The notes under the pieces are model-generated. The model was not told the origin of the DNA and did no database searches. It saw nothing but the letters and a program-made list of their open reading frames with translations. DNA of 50,387 bases from Frankiales bacterium (GTDB taxonomy: Bacteria; Actinomycetota; Actinomycetes; Mycobacteriales; SCTD01), in the NCBI GenBank assembly GCA_025966135.1, contig JAOPVP010000064.1:1-50387 (forward strand), given 5' to 3'. Positions 1 to 8,546 of this stretch are shown here, one piece after another. The position numbers and the translations under genes are program-made. Each line of letters begins with the position of its first letter. Positions within the stretch are counted from its first letter, which is position 1.

Positions 1-2
1 CT

Positions 3-260
3 CAGAACCCGTTGGCGTGGAGCATCGTCCGGCGCAGTCGGCTCGTCACGGCCTGGTGGACGGCTTTCCTGCTCGACGGCCTCGTCCGGTGGATCGCCGC
101 GCTCCACCCGACGGACCACGCGCTGAGTTCGCTGCGCTCGACGGTCGAGGTGCGCATGGTCTCGGACGTGGTCGAACTGGTCGCGGCCTTCCTGTTCCTC
201 AACGTCGTCCTGAGCCTGACGGCACGCCAGACGGCGAGGATCGCGGCACTGGGGGCCTGA
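3..260 (+). CDS. DUF4328-like membrane protein, C-terminal end (5' partial)
   Basis: The reading frame is open from the first base of the window to TGA at 258-260, so only about 85 C-terminal residues are visible and the real start lies outside. The fragment has two hydrophobic helices (around [13 protein letters not shown] and [13 protein letters not shown]) separated by an HPTDHAL loop, and ends with a [13 protein letters not shown] tail. The Trp-rich helix followed by a last helix and a T-x-R-Q tail resembles the C-terminus of actinobacterial DUF4328 membrane proteins. That assignment is by eye on a short fragment. The function of the family is unknown, and nothing here points to a substrate. 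Confidence 0.5.
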   Translation, partial: QNPLAWSIVRRSRLVTAWWTAFLLDGLVRWIAALHPTDHALSSLRSTVEVRMVSDVVELVAAFLFLNVVLSLTARQTARIAALGA

Positions 261-267
261 GGCCGGT

Positions 268-273
268 TACCCT
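268..273 (+). promoter_or_regulatory. Possible -10 box (TACCCT) for thyX
   Basis: TACCCT fits the actinobacterial TANNNT -10 pattern. It would give a leader of about 50 nt carrying the GGAG ribosome binding site at 317-320. No convincing -35 is visible. Confidence 0.3.
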
Positions 274-328
274 GGAAGCGCCGCCCTTCCCTCCTGCGGC
301 CCGCTGTCCGCCGTACGGAGAACACGTC

Positions 329-1090
329 TTGTCTGAAAGCCCGGCCCTCGCGCCGCTCACGGTCCAGGTCATCGCCTACACCCACTTCGAGGCGCCGGCA
401 GACGTGCCGTGGGAGACCGATGTGGACGGCGGCCAGGCGCTCGCCGAGTTCGCCGGGCGGGCCTGCTACCAGAGCTGGAGCAAGCCCAACCCGAGCACGG
501 CGACCAACGCCGGCTACCTCCAGCACATCCTCGAGGTCGGCCACCTGTCGGTGCTCGAGCACGGCTCCGTCAGCTTCTACCTGACGGGCATCTCCCGGTC
601 GCTGACCCATGAGCTGATCCGGCACCGGCACTTCTCCTACTCCCAGCTGTCCCAGCGCTATGTCCCCGAGCGCGACGCGGCGATGGTCGAGCCTGGCGTC
701 ATCGCCGAGGACCCCGAGTTGCACGCGCTGTTCCTCGAGGCGGCCGAGGCCTCGCTGCAGAGCTACACCAAGCTGCTCGAGGGGCTGGAGAAGAAGTTCG
801 CCGACGTCGAGAACGTCACGGCACGTCGCAAGCAGGCCCGTCAGGCCGCTCGCTCGGTGCTGCCCAACGCCACCGAGACCCGGATCGTCGTCACCGGCAA
901 CTACCGCGCCATGCGGCACTTCGTCGCGATGCGCGCCAGCGAGCACGCCGACGTGGAGATCCGCGAGCTCGCGATCGCGATCCTCCGTGAGCTGCAGCGG
1001 GTGGCCCCCAACGTGTTCGCCGACTTCGTCATCAGCCCCCTGGGTGACGGCACCGAGGTCGCCAGCAGCCCCCTCGTCGGCGAGGGCTGA
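329..1090 (+). CDS. thyX: Flavin-dependent thymidylate synthase ThyX
   Basis: ThyX methylates dUMP to dTMP using methylene-tetrahydrofolate and FAD/NADPH, and works as a cytosolic homotetramer. The ThyX signature RHRxxSxxxxSxR is present as [13 protein letters not shown] at about residues 98-110, followed by the C-terminal NYRAMRHF and R-x-S-x-H-A-x-x-E-I segments expected of the family. The frame stays open upstream, but the best start is TTG at 329, with GGAG at 317-320 and an 8-nt spacer. This gives 253 residues, the usual ThyX size. It is followed 58 bp later by dapA, the thyX-dapA order seen in mycobacteria. Function is confident; the start is likely but not certain. Confidence 0.95.
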   Translation: MSESPALAPLTVQVIAYTHFEAPADVPWETDVDGGQALAEFAGRACYQSWSKPNPSTATNAGYLQHILEVGHLSVLEHGSVSFYLTGISRSLTHELIRHRHFSYSQLSQRYVPERDAAMVEPGVIAEDPELHALFLEAAEASLQSYTKLLEGLEKKFADVENVTARRKQARQAARSVLPNATETRIVVTGNYRAMRHFVAMRASEHADVEIRELAIAILRELQRVAPNVFADFVISPLGDGTEVASSPLVGEG

Positions 1091-1136
1091 CCCGGAGTAC
1101 ACGCATGACCCGGCAGGTCGATGGGGCCCGGACGGG

Positions 1137-1142
1137 TAGCCT
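1137..1142 (+). promoter_or_regulatory. -10 box TAGCCT, leaderless promoter of dapA
   Basis: TAGCCT ends six bases before the ATG of dapA, placing +1 at or next to the start codon. No Shine-Dalgarno sequence is present. This is one of a series of identically spaced TANNNT boxes in this window. Confidence 0.6.
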
Positions 1143-1148
1143 CGCATC

Positions 1149-2033
1149 ATGACGACGCCCCCCTTCGGACGTGTGCTGACCGCCATGGTCACGCCGATGA
1201 CGGTCGACGGCGCAGTCGACGTGGCCCGGAGCGCGGAGCTCGCTGACCGGCTGGTCCGCGAGGGCAACGACGGCCTGGTGATCTCGGGCACGACCGGCGA
1301 AGCGCCGACCACCACGCGCGAGGAGAAGGCCGACCTGCTGCGCGCCGTCGTCGATGCCGTCGGGGGGCGGGCGCACGTCCTCGCGGGCGTCGGCAGCTAC
1401 GACACGGCACACTCCGTCGAGCTGGCCCGCGACGCCGAGAAGGCGGGCGCGACCGGCCTGCTCTCCGTGACGCCGTACTACTCGAAGCCCCCACAGGCCG
1501 GAGTGATCGCCCACACCCTGGCGGTGACCGAGAGCACCGCACTGCCGGTGATGCTCTACGACATCCCCGGACGCACCGGCCTGGCCCTGGAGCACAGCAC
1601 GCTCCTGGAACTCGGCCGCAACCCCCAGATCGTCGCCGTGAAGGACGCCAAGGACGACCTGATGGCGACCTCACGGTTGCTCGCCGAGAGCGATCTGGCC
1701 GTCTACTCCGGCACGGACGGGCTCAACCTGCCCCTGCTCTCCCTGGGTGCCGTGGGCTTCGTCAGCGTCGTCAGCCACATCGTGACCCCGCGGCTCCTCG
1801 AGCTCGTGAAGGCGTACAGCGCAGGCGATGTGGCCCGTGCGGCATCGATCAACCGTTCGCTCCAGCCCGTCTACACCGGGATCTTCCGGACTCAAGGAGT
1901 CATCTTGACGAAGGCGGCGCTCGCGCTGCTCGGCTTCCGTGTCGGGCTGGTGCGTCTGCCGCTCGTCGACGCCACCCTCGAGGAGATCGGCGTTCTTACG
2001 TCCGACCTCACCGCGGGTGGGGTGCTCACGTGA
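1149..2033 (+). CDS. dapA: 4-hydroxy-tetrahydrodipicolinate synthase DapA
   Basis: DapA condenses pyruvate with aspartate semialdehyde, the first committed step to meso-diaminopimelate and lysine. At 294 residues it is a standard-size (beta/alpha)8 enzyme. Family motifs are GTTGEAPTTT near residues 45-54, YYSKPPQAG, the tyrosine motif YDIPGRTG, and the Schiff-base lysine in VAVKDAKDD at about residue 165. ATG 1149 follows a -10 box by six bases and has no Shine-Dalgarno sequence, suggesting leaderless translation. The stop overlaps the GTG of rnj (GTGA), so the two are translationally coupled. dapF, a later enzyme of the same pathway, lies at 47066. Confidence 0.95.
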   Translation: MTTPPFGRVLTAMVTPMTVDGAVDVARSAELADRLVREGNDGLVISGTTGEAPTTTREEKADLLRAVVDAVGGRAHVLAGVGSYDTAHSVELARDAEKAGATGLLSVTPYYSKPPQAGVIAHTLAVTESTALPVMLYDIPGRTGLALEHSTLLELGRNPQIVAVKDAKDDLMATSRLLAESDLAVYSGTDGLNLPLLSLGAVGFVSVVSHIVTPRLLELVKAYSAGDVARAASINRSLQPVYTGIFRTQGVILTKAALALLGFRVGLVRLPLVDATLEEIGVLTSDLTAGGVLT

Positions 2034-3712
2034 GCCACCCACATCCGGGTCTGGGCACCCCGCCGCCCCTGCTCGAGGGCGGGCTACGGGTCGTCGCGCT
2101 CGGCGGCCTGGGGGAGATCGGCCGCAACATGACCGTCTTCGAGTACGGCGACAAGCTGCTGGTCGTCGACTGCGGCGTGCTGTTCCCGGAGACCGAGCAG
2201 CCAGGCATCGACCTGATCCTGCCGGACTTCAGCTACATCCGGGAGCGGCTCGACGACGTGGTCGCGGTCGTGCTCACGCACGGCCATGAGGACCACATCG
2301 GCGCGGTGCCTTACCTGCTGCGTGAGCGTCGCGACATCCCGATCATCGGGAGCCGCTTCACCCTCGCGCTGCTGCAGGCGAAGCTCAAGGAGCACCGGGT
2401 CGTGCCGGTCGTCGACGAGGTCGTCGAGGGCGACCGCATGCAGGTGGGGCCGTTCGACCTGGAGTTCTTCGCGGTCAACCACTCGATCCCCGACGCGATG
2501 GCCGTCGCCATCCGCACCGAGGCCGGGCTGGTGCTCCACACCGGTGACTTCAAGATGGACCAGCTGCCGCTCGACGGACGGCTCACCGACCTCGGGGGCT
2601 TCGCGCGCCTCGGGGCCGAGGGCGTGGACCTGCTGCTGTCCGACTCGACCAACGCCGAGGTCCCGGGTTTCGTGACGCCTGAGCGCGAGATCGGCCCGGT
2701 CCTCGAGGAGGTGGTCCGCACGGCGTCGCGGCGGGTGATCGTCGCCTGCTTCGCCTCGCACGTCCACCGCGTCCAGCAGGTCCTCGACGCCGCCGAGCAC
2801 CATGGCCGCAAGGTGGCCTTCGTCGGGCGCTCCATGGTGCGCAACATGGGAGTCGCCTCCGACCTGGGGCTGCTGCAGATCCCGCCCGGCATCGTCGTCG
2901 AGATGAAGGACATCGAGCGGCTCGACCCCCGCAAGGTGCTGCTCGTCTCGACCGGGTCGCAGGGCGAGCCGTTGTCGGCGCTGTCGCGGATGGCCAACAG
3001 GTCCCACCACCAGGTGCGCATCGAGCCCGAGGACACCGTCGTGCTCGCCTCCTCGCTGATCCCCGGTAACGAGAACGCCGTCTACCGCGTCATCAACGGC
3101 CTCTCCCGGTGGGGGGCGCGGGTCATCCACAAGGGCGTGGCCAAGGTGCATGTCTCCGGCCACGCCCCGGCGGGTGAGCTGCTGTACCTCCTCAACGCCG
3201 TGAAGCCCTCGAACCTGATGCCGGTGCACGGGGAGTGGCGCCACCTGCGCGCCCACGCCGAGCTGGGCCGGCTCACCGGCGTCGACAGCATCGTGCTGGC
3301 CGACGACGGCGTCGTCGTCGACCTCATCGACGGCCGCGCCACGATCGTCGGCGCGGTGCCGTGCGGCTACGTCTACGTCGACGGTCTCGAGGTGGGCGAC
3401 GTCGGGGAGTCGACCCTGAAGGACCGGCGGATCCTCGGCGAGGAGGGGTTCATCTCGCTGACCATTGCCGTGGACTCGATGACGGGCAAGATCGCCGGCG
3501 CCCCGCAGATCGCCGCGCGTGGCTTCAGCGACGACCCGAAGGCCTTCGATGACGTCCTGCCGCTGCTCGAGGCCGAGCTCGACCGGGCGGCCGCCGAGGG
3601 CGTCTCGGAGCCGCACCAGCTCGGTCAGCAGCTGCGCCGCGTGCTGGGCCGCTGGGTGAGCGACACCTACCGCCGCAGACCCATGATCATCCCGGTGGTG
3701 CTCGAGGTCTAG
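2030..3712 (+). CDS. rnj: Ribonuclease J
   Basis: RNase J is a metallo-beta-lactamase/beta-CASP nuclease with 5'-3' exonuclease and endonuclease activity in mRNA decay and rRNA maturation. The zinc motif HGHEDH is at residues 84-89, followed by IGAVPYLL. HTGDFKMDQ and the beta-CASP segments (SDSTNAEVPG, GRSMVRNM, STGSQGEPLSAL, HVSGHA, PVHGEWRHL) follow in order. The 560-residue length and C-terminal RNase J domain are typical. GTG 2030 overlaps the dapA stop. dapA-rnj is a conserved actinobacterial pair (Rv2753c-Rv2752c in M. tuberculosis). Confidence 0.95.
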   Translation: MSHPHPGLGTPPPLLEGGLRVVALGGLGEIGRNMTVFEYGDKLLVVDCGVLFPETEQPGIDLILPDFSYIRERLDDVVAVVLTHGHEDHIGAVPYLLRERRDIPIIGSRFTLALLQAKLKEHRVVPVVDEVVEGDRMQVGPFDLEFFAVNHSIPDAMAVAIRTEAGLVLHTGDFKMDQLPLDGRLTDLGGFARLGAEGVDLLLSDSTNAEVPGFVTPEREIGPVLEEVVRTASRRVIVACFASHVHRVQQVLDAAEHHGRKVAFVGRSMVRNMGVASDLGLLQIPPGIVVEMKDIERLDPRKVLLVSTGSQGEPLSALSRMANRSHHQVRIEPEDTVVLASSLIPGNENAVYRVINGLSRWGARVIHKGVAKVHVSGHAPAGELLYLLNAVKPSNLMPVHGEWRHLRAHAELGRLTGVDSIVLADDGVVVDLIDGRATIVGAVPCGYVYVDGLEVGDVGESTLKDRRILGEEGFISLTIAVDSMTGKIAGAPQIAARGFSDDPKAFDDVLPLLEAELDRAAAEGVSEPHQLGQQLRRVLGRWVSDTYRRRPMIIPVVLEV

Positions 3713-3737
3713 GTCGATCGTCTGGGTGCCGCGTCGC

Positions 3738-3765
3738 GGTGGTGACCCGCCGGCGTGTCACCACC
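3738..3765. repeat. 9-bp inverted repeat downstream of rnj (possible terminator)
   Basis: GGTGGTGAC (3738-3746) and GTCACCACC (3757-3765) form a perfect 9-bp stem with a 10-nt loop, 26 bp after the rnj stop. No T-tract follows, so it would be at best a non-canonical terminator or an mRNA 3' stabiliser. Confidence 0.5.
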
Positions 3766-3786
3766 CCTAGCCGGACGGCGACCAGG

Positions 3787-3820
3787 CGGTACGGCGGCTG
3801 GGCTCGCCAGCCGGTACGGC
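3787..3820. repeat. Direct repeat flanking a short hairpin
   Basis: The 9-mer CGGTACGGC occurs at 3787-3795 and again at 3812-3820. Between the copies, GGCTGG (3796-3801) and CCAGCC (3807-3812) can pair across a 5-nt loop. Role unknown; it is part of the structured rnj-ftsK spacer. Confidence 0.4.
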
Positions 3821-3828
3821 GTGTCGCG

Positions 3829-3874
3829 GGTGTGACCGGTGGGACCGGTGGTACTGCGCCGGTAGCGTCACACC
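3829..3874. promoter_or_regulatory. Inverted repeat flanking the ftsK -10 box
   Basis: GGTGTGAC (3829-3836) and GTCACACC (3867-3874) are perfect inverse copies 30 bp apart. The second copy abuts the ftsK ATG and overlaps the -10 box TAGCGT (3863-3868). This placement would suit a repressor operator. No regulator is identified. Confidence 0.35.
3863..3868 (+). promoter_or_regulatory. -10 box TAGCGT, leaderless promoter of ftsK
   Basis: TAGCGT ends six bases before ATG 3875, and there is no Shine-Dalgarno sequence. The arrangement is identical to those of dapA, miaB and dapF. Confidence 0.6.
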
Positions 3875-6259
3875 ATGGCCACCCGTACGTCTTCACGCCC
3901 TGCCTCGAAGAAGAAGGCGCCCGCGAAGAAGGCCGCCCCGCGCAAGCCCCCGGCCCGCAAGCCGGCCGCCCGCAAGCCCGCGGCCCGGCGGGCACCTGCG
4001 CGCGGCCCGGGTGTCGCGTCGGCGGCAGGCAAGCTGCTCGGTGGCTCCTTCAAGCTCGTGGCCGGCGGTGTCGGTGGGGTCAGCCGGGCGGCCGGTACCG
4101 GCGCCCGCGACCTGGACCCGGCGCACCGCCGCGACGGCGTGGGCCTGGCCCTGCTCATCGGTGCCCTGCTGTCGGCCACCGGTGCGTGGTGGCACGCCGG
4201 CAGCGCCGGCAACGCGCTGGCGACCGTCGTGGAGGGCCTGTTCGGCCGTGGCGCGATGGTGCTCCCCGTCGTCCTCACCGTCGGTGGCATCAGGGTGCTC
4301 CGCCACCCGGCCAGCGCGGGAGGTCGCGGTCGATCGCTCGTGGGCTGGACCACCCTGTCGCTGGGTTCCCTCGGCGTCCTGCACATCGTCCGCGGTGCCC
4401 TCCCGCGTGACCAAAAGGGCGGGGTCGTCGGGTTCCTTCTCGGCGACCCACTGCAGACGGCGCTGAGCCCCTTCGTCGCCGTACCTGTGTTGCTCCTGCT
4501 CACGGCCTTCGGGCTGCTCGTGGTGACCGCAACCCCGGTCCACCAGATCCCGCAGCGGCTGGCGTTGCTGCGCGACAAGCTCCTGCTGCGGCAGCCGACT
4601 CCCGAGCCGGAGCCCGAGCCCGAGGCGCTGCCGCCGCTCAACCGCAACCGGCCGCGCCGTCGCGTCGGCGTGCTCGCCCAGGACGCCCCCGAGGACGTCA
4701 ACCCGGTGCTGCTCGCTCCCGCTGCTGCTGCCGAGCCGGCTGCCGAGCCGCCGCCGCACACGCCGGTGCCGAAGCGGGCCGAGCAGCTCGTCCTCAAGGG
4801 TGACTATCTGCTGCCGCCGCCCGAGCTGCTCGGTGCCGGCACGCCGCCGAAGAAGCGCAGCGCCGTCAACGACGAGGTCATCGCCGCCCTCACGCAGGTG
4901 CTGGAGGACTTCCAGGTGGACGCCCGCGTCACGGGCTTCAGCCGCGGGCCGACCGTGACCCGCTACGAGATCGAGCTCGGTCCGGCCGTCAAGGTCGAGC
5001 GCATCAAGACCCTCGCGCGCAACATCGCCTATGCCGTCAAGAGCCCCGACGTCCGCATCATCGACGTCATCCCGGGCAAGAGCGCGATCGGCATCGAGAT
5101 CCCCAACACCGACCGGGAGCAGGTCAGCCTCGGCGACATCCTGCGCAGCCCGGTCGCGACCAACGACCACCACCCGATGCTCGTGGGGCTCGGCAAGGAC
5201 ATCGAGGGTGGCTTCGTCTGCGCCAACATCGCCAAGACGCCGCACATCCTCATCGCAGGGGCGACCGGCGCCGGCAAGTCGGTCTGCATCAACTCGTTGC
5301 TCGTCAGCATCTTGTCTCGCGCCACCCCCGACGAGGTGCGGATGGTGCTGGTCGACCCCAAGCGGGTGGAGCTGACCGCCTACGAGGGCGTGCCGCACCT
5401 CATCACGCCGATCATCACCAACCCCAAGAAGGCGGCCGAGGCGCTGCAGTGGGTCGTCCGCGAGATGGACATGCGGTACGACGACCTCGCCGCGTCCGGC
5501 TTCCGGCACGTGGACGAGTTCAACCAGGCCGTGCGCGACGGGAAGCTGACCGCACCTCCGGGTAGCGAGCGGGTCTACAAGCCCTACCCGTACCTGCTGG
5601 TCATCATCGACGAGCTCGCGGACCTGATGATGGTCGCGCCCCGCGACGTCGAGGACTCGATCGTCCGCATCACCCAGCTCGCGCGCGCCGCCGGCATCCA
5701 CCTGGTCATCGCGACGCAGCGCCCGTCGGTGGACGTCGTCACCGGCCTCATCAAGGCCAACGTGCCCTCACGCCTGGCCTTCGCGACGTCCAGCGGCACG
5801 GACTCGAAGGTGATTCTCGACCAGCCCGGCGCCGAGAAGCTCATCGGCAAGGGCGACTCGCTGTTCCTGCCGATGGGGGCCAGCAAGCCGCTGCGCATCC
5901 AGGGCGCGCTGGTCACGGACAACGAGGTCAAGGCGGTCGTCGACCACTGCAAGGCGCAGCGCCAGCCGGCGTTCCGCGAGGACATCACCGTGCCGGTCGC
6001 CGCCGAGCGCCAGGTCGACGAGGAGATCGGCGACGACCTCGACGTGCTGTGCCAGGCCGTCGAGCTCGTGGTCTCCACGCAGTTCGGCTCGACGTCGATG
6101 CTGCAGCGCAAGCTGCGGGTCGGCTTCGCCAAGGCCGGTCGTCTCATGGACCTGATGGAGAGCCGTGGCATCGTGGGGCCGTCGGAGGGGTCGAAGGCCC
6201 GCGAGGTCCTCGTCGCCCCCGACGAGCTCGAGGGAACGCTGGTTCTGCTGCGAGGTTAG
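3875..6259 (+). CDS. ftsK: DNA translocase FtsK/SpoIIIE
   Basis: FtsK is a septal DNA pump that clears chromosome termini during division and coordinates dimer resolution. The order is a Lys/Ala/Pro-rich tail (about residues 9-48, repeated KKAPAKK and RKPAARK-type units), four or so membrane helices to about residue 220, a Pro/Glu linker, the beta domain, and the motor. Walker A is GATGAGKS at 462-469; Walker B is the [10 protein letters not shown] segment near 577-586. The C-terminal gamma winged helix includes [18 protein letters not shown]. At 794 residues it is complete, with a short linker. ATG 3875 follows a leaderless -10 box. Certain as FtsK family. Confidence 0.95.
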   Translation: MATRTSSRPASKKKAPAKKAAPRKPPARKPAARKPAARRAPARGPGVASAAGKLLGGSFKLVAGGVGGVSRAAGTGARDLDPAHRRDGVGLALLIGALLSATGAWWHAGSAGNALATVVEGLFGRGAMVLPVVLTVGGIRVLRHPASAGGRGRSLVGWTTLSLGSLGVLHIVRGALPRDQKGGVVGFLLGDPLQTALSPFVAVPVLLLLTAFGLLVVTATPVHQIPQRLALLRDKLLLRQPTPEPEPEPEALPPLNRNRPRRRVGVLAQDAPEDVNPVLLAPAAAAEPAAEPPPHTPVPKRAEQLVLKGDYLLPPPELLGAGTPPKKRSAVNDEVIAALTQVLEDFQVDARVTGFSRGPTVTRYEIELGPAVKVERIKTLARNIAYAVKSPDVRIIDVIPGKSAIGIEIPNTDREQVSLGDILRSPVATNDHHPMLVGLGKDIEGGFVCANIAKTPHILIAGATGAGKSVCINSLLVSILSRATPDEVRMVLVDPKRVELTAYEGVPHLITPIITNPKKAAEALQWVVREMDMRYDDLAASGFRHVDEFNQAVRDGKLTAPPGSERVYKPYPYLLVIIDELADLMMVAPRDVEDSIVRITQLARAAGIHLVIATQRPSVDVVTGLIKANVPSRLAFATSSGTDSKVILDQPGAEKLIGKGDSLFLPMGASKPLRIQGALVTDNEVKAVVDHCKAQRQPAFREDITVPVAAERQVDEEIGDDLDVLCQAVELVVSTQFGSTSMLQRKLRVGFAKAGRLMDLMESRGIVGPSEGSKAREVLVAPDELEGTLVLLRG

Positions 6260-6262
6260 GTT
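6257..6262 (+). promoter_or_regulatory. -10 box TAGGTT, leaderless promoter overlapping the ftsK stop
   Basis: TAGGTT ends six bases before ATG 6269, and its TAG is also the ftsK stop codon. The gene downstream can therefore be transcribed on its own although it follows ftsK by only 9 bp. Confidence 0.55.
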
Positions 6263-6268
6263 GACGAC

Positions 6269-6994
6269 ATGTGCTTCGCCGACGGTTCCCTCGCCCCCGC
6301 AGCCCCCGGCGCCGGTCAGGCCGGTCCGCAGCGGCCCCTGAGCCTCACTGCTCCGGACGGCGACGTCCTGATGGCTCACGAAGGCCGTGCTGCGACGCCC
6401 TCGAAGGTGGGCATCGTCGTCATGCCGGACGTTCGCGGCCTGCACGCCTACTACCGCGACCTCACCGTCCGGCTGGCCGAGGTCGGCTGGGAGGCGGTGG
6501 CCATCGACTACTTCGGCCGCACGGCGGACACCGAGGAGCGGAGCGACGCGTTCGAGTTCATGCCGCACGTTCAGCAGACCACGCCGGAGGGCATTGGGCC
6601 CGATGTGCAGGCAGGCGTCGCGCACCTGCGATCCCTGGGCGTGGAGAAGGTCTTCACGCTCGGGTTCTGCTTCGGCGGCGGCTACTCCTGGCGGCAGAGT
6701 GCCGACACGCCCGGTCTGGCCGGGTGCATCGGTTTCTATGGGCGTTCGGCCACCGTGCTGCCGGTCCTCGACCGGATGACCGCGCCCCTGCTGATGCTGG
6801 TCGCCGGCGCGGACGCCAACATCCCGGTCGAGGACCCCAAGCAGGTTGCCGAGTTGGCACCCGTCGAGGTCGACTTCGTGGTCTTCGAGGGGATGCCGCA
6901 CTCGTTCTTCGACCGCACGGCACCCGAGCACGCCGAGGCCTGCGTGAAGGCCTGGAACCACATCATCGCCTTCGTGACGGCCCACTCCTCCTGA
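6269..6994 (+). CDS. Dienelactone hydrolase family protein
   Basis: An alpha/beta-hydrolase of the dienelactone hydrolase family, normally hydrolysing lactones or related esters through a Cys-Asp-His triad. The nucleophile elbow GFCFGGG puts Cys at about residue 134. The acid is Asp182 in AGADANIP, and His211 lies in GMPHSFF. The VVMPDVRGLHAYYRDL segment after the N-terminal strand is also typical. At 241 residues it matches the family, and no signal peptide is visible. The natural substrate cannot be inferred, because no aromatic-degradation genes are nearby. It lies between ftsK and a GNAT gene, each with its own leaderless-type promoter. Confidence 0.85.
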   Translation: MCFADGSLAPAAPGAGQAGPQRPLSLTAPDGDVLMAHEGRAATPSKVGIVVMPDVRGLHAYYRDLTVRLAEVGWEAVAIDYFGRTADTEERSDAFEFMPHVQQTTPEGIGPDVQAGVAHLRSLGVEKVFTLGFCFGGGYSWRQSADTPGLAGCIGFYGRSATVLPVLDRMTAPLLMLVAGADANIPVEDPKQVAELAPVEVDFVVFEGMPHSFFDRTAPEHAEACVKAWNHIIAFVTAHSS

Positions 6995-7005
6995 GCTCGG
7001 CACCT

Positions 7006-7011
7006 TAGGGT
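7006..7011 (+). promoter_or_regulatory. -10 box TAGGGT, leaderless promoter of the GNAT gene
   Basis: TAGGGT ends seven bases before ATG 7019. No Shine-Dalgarno sequence is visible. Confidence 0.5.
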
Positions 7012-7018
7012 CTAGGAC

Positions 7019-7567
7019 ATGCACGTGAGCTGGTTCGGTGAGCAGCACCGCGCAGGTCTGGTCCCGCTGGTGCAGGACGTGGCCGGCACCCGAGGCGCCG
7101 TCGGCTGGCTCTCCGTGCCGGCGCCGGAGGAGGTCGATGCCTGGCTGACGGGCCTGCTCGCCTCCGGTGCGCGCCTCGCGGTCGCCGTGGAGGGCGACCG
7201 GGTGCTTGCGTGCGGCGCCTGGCGGCGCCACGACGCCGTGGTCCTGAACGCCGTGGCGCAGATCAAGAAGGTCATGACGCACCCGGATGCGCGCGGCAGG
7301 GGAGCGGGTCGGGCCGTCGTGCAGGCCCTCGTGGACGACGCCCGCGCCGACGGGGTCGAGGTCCTCACGCTGGACTGCCGTGGCAACAACCACGGCGCGC
7401 AGCGCCTGTACGCCGCGCTCGGCTTCGTGGTGACCGGTCGGCGGCCAGACGTTCTGGCGGTTGGGGACGAGCGCTTCGACCAGGTGCTCATGCACCTCGA
7501 CCTGCGTACCGGACCGGCCGGCCTGTGCCGCCACGGCAGCCGCAACGAGGGCCCCGGAGCAACCTGA
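7019..7567 (+). CDS. GNAT family N-acetyltransferase
   Basis: A single-domain GNAT protein of 182 residues that would transfer an acetyl group from acetyl-CoA to an unknown amine. The acetyl-CoA loop is visible as VMTHPDARGRGAGRAVVQAL near residues 82-101. It is followed by LTLDCRGNNHGAQRLYAALGFVVTG, the usual GNAT motif B. M. tuberculosis carries the argA-type acetyltransferase Rv2747 at the corresponding place between ftsK and pgsA, but this sequence does not clearly show ArgA features, so I do not name it. The last 20 residues are poorly conserved-looking. Confidence 0.8.
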   Translation: MHVSWFGEQHRAGLVPLVQDVAGTRGAVGWLSVPAPEEVDAWLTGLLASGARLAVAVEGDRVLACGAWRRHDAVVLNAVAQIKKVMTHPDARGRGAGRAVVQALVDDARADGVEVLTLDCRGNNHGAQRLYAALGFVVTGRRPDVLAVGDERFDQVLMHLDLRTGPAGLCRHGSRNEGPGAT

Positions 7568-7611
7568 CGAGCATGCCGGCCCGAACCTGCAACGTTCCCG
7601 CCATGGGTGCT

Positions 7612-7641
7612 TTGTCGATGCGGCGACACCGGTCCTAGACT
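7612..7641 (+). promoter_or_regulatory. Promoter upstream of the RodZ-like gene
   Basis: A TTGTCG -35 (7612-7617) and a TAGACT -10 (7636-7641) are separated by 18 bp. Transcription would begin near 7648, leaving a short leader with GAGAGG at 7672-7677 before GTG 7686. Confidence 0.55.
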
Positions 7642-7685
7642 GGCCCTGCCCCGAGTGACCCTTCCCCCTGTGAGAGGTCCCACCC

Positions 7686-8525
7686 GTGCCCTCCGGCCTG
7701 ACCGACGACGTCCGCCCCGGTGACCAAGAGCCCACGCTCGGCACGGCGCTGCGCGCTGCGCGCGAGGCCGCGGGGCAGTCGGTCGAGCAGGTGAGCGAGG
7801 CCACGCGCATCCGGGTCACGCTCGTCCGGGACCTGGAGGCGGACAGTTTCGGCTCCAGCGGCGGGCTCGTCTACGCGCGTGGCCACATCAAGTCGATCGC
7901 CAGCTCGTTGCGGGTCGACGCGGCGCCGCTGCTGGCGCTGTTCGACAAGGCCCACAGCCAGGAGGCGCCCGTCGTCCTCGAAACCGACCCGGTGCCGGGC
8001 CCCGTGACCTCGTTCGGTGGCAGCGCGTTCGCCGCCTCAGCCGCTGCGCTCACCCCGGAGCGGCGCGGTCCGCGCTGGGGCCTCGCCCTCACCGGTGCGG
8101 CGGCGGTCCTCATCGTCGTCACCGGCATCGGCTACCTGGGGTCCCCGGGCAGCAAGTCCCCGATCACGGCGTCGGGTAGCGGCCAGCCGTCGGCCACGCC
8201 GTCGGCCACCGCGCCCACCACGGTGCACACCCCCGCCCCCGGTTCGCTGGCCTCCAAGCCACCGGTCACCGGGGCGCAGCTTCGCATCCGCCTGATCCGC
8301 GGCGACTCCTGGGTGAGCGTCAGCAACGCCAGCTCGACGCTGTTCGAGGGTCTGTTGCGCAGCGGGGAGTTCCGGGACTTCTCGGACCCGACCCGTCTGA
8401 AGGTGGTGGTCGGCAACGCCGGCGCCGTCAGCCTCAACTGCGGTGGCCGCGACAGCGGCGCCGCGGGCGGCTCGGGCATGGTCATGCGCTTCGCCTGCAC
8501 GTCCGCCGGCCTCACCGCGATGTAG
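7686..8525 (+). CDS. RodZ-like HTH membrane protein (HTH_25 / DUF4115)
   Basis: This 279-residue protein has the RodZ layout. A cytoplasmic N-terminal Xre-type helix-turn-helix of the HTH_25 class (about residues 18-85) has the typical LVRDLEADSFG and YARGHIKSIA segments. One membrane helix follows at about 131-150, then a Ser/Thr/Pro-rich stretch, then an extracytoplasmic DUF4115-like domain (LRIRLIRGDSWVSV onward). RodZ proteins link the MreB cytoskeleton to the envelope in rods; in actinobacteria the exact role is less clear. It sits directly before rimO, a common actinobacterial arrangement. Start GTG 7686 is supported by a GAGAGG site with an 8-nt spacer. Confidence 0.8.
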   Translation: MPSGLTDDVRPGDQEPTLGTALRAAREAAGQSVEQVSEATRIRVTLVRDLEADSFGSSGGLVYARGHIKSIASSLRVDAAPLLALFDKAHSQEAPVVLETDPVPGPVTSFGGSAFAASAAALTPERRGPRWGLALTGAAAVLIVVTGIGYLGSPGSKSPITASGSGQPSATPSATAPTTVHTPAPGSLASKPPVTGAQLRIRLIRGDSWVSVSNASSTLFEGLLRSGEFRDFSDPTRLKVVVGNAGAVSLNCGGRDSGAAGGSGMVMRFACTSAGLTAM

Positions 8526-8533
8526 CCCGCACC

Positions 8534-8539
8534 TAGACT
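8534..8539 (+). promoter_or_regulatory. -10 box TAGACT, leaderless promoter of rimO
   Basis: TAGACT ends seven bases before GTG 8547, and there is no Shine-Dalgarno sequence. Confidence 0.55.
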
Positions 8540-8546
8540 CTGCGAC

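Noticed and set aside
3893..5701. Minus-strand open frame (602 codons) opposite ftsK
   Set aside because: Antisense shadow; no start with ribosome binding site and no family resemblance.
7019..7567. Calling the GNAT gene argA by position
   Set aside because: The place matches Rv2747 of M. tuberculosis, but the sequence shows only generic GNAT motifs and no amino-acid kinase or ArgA-specific feature.
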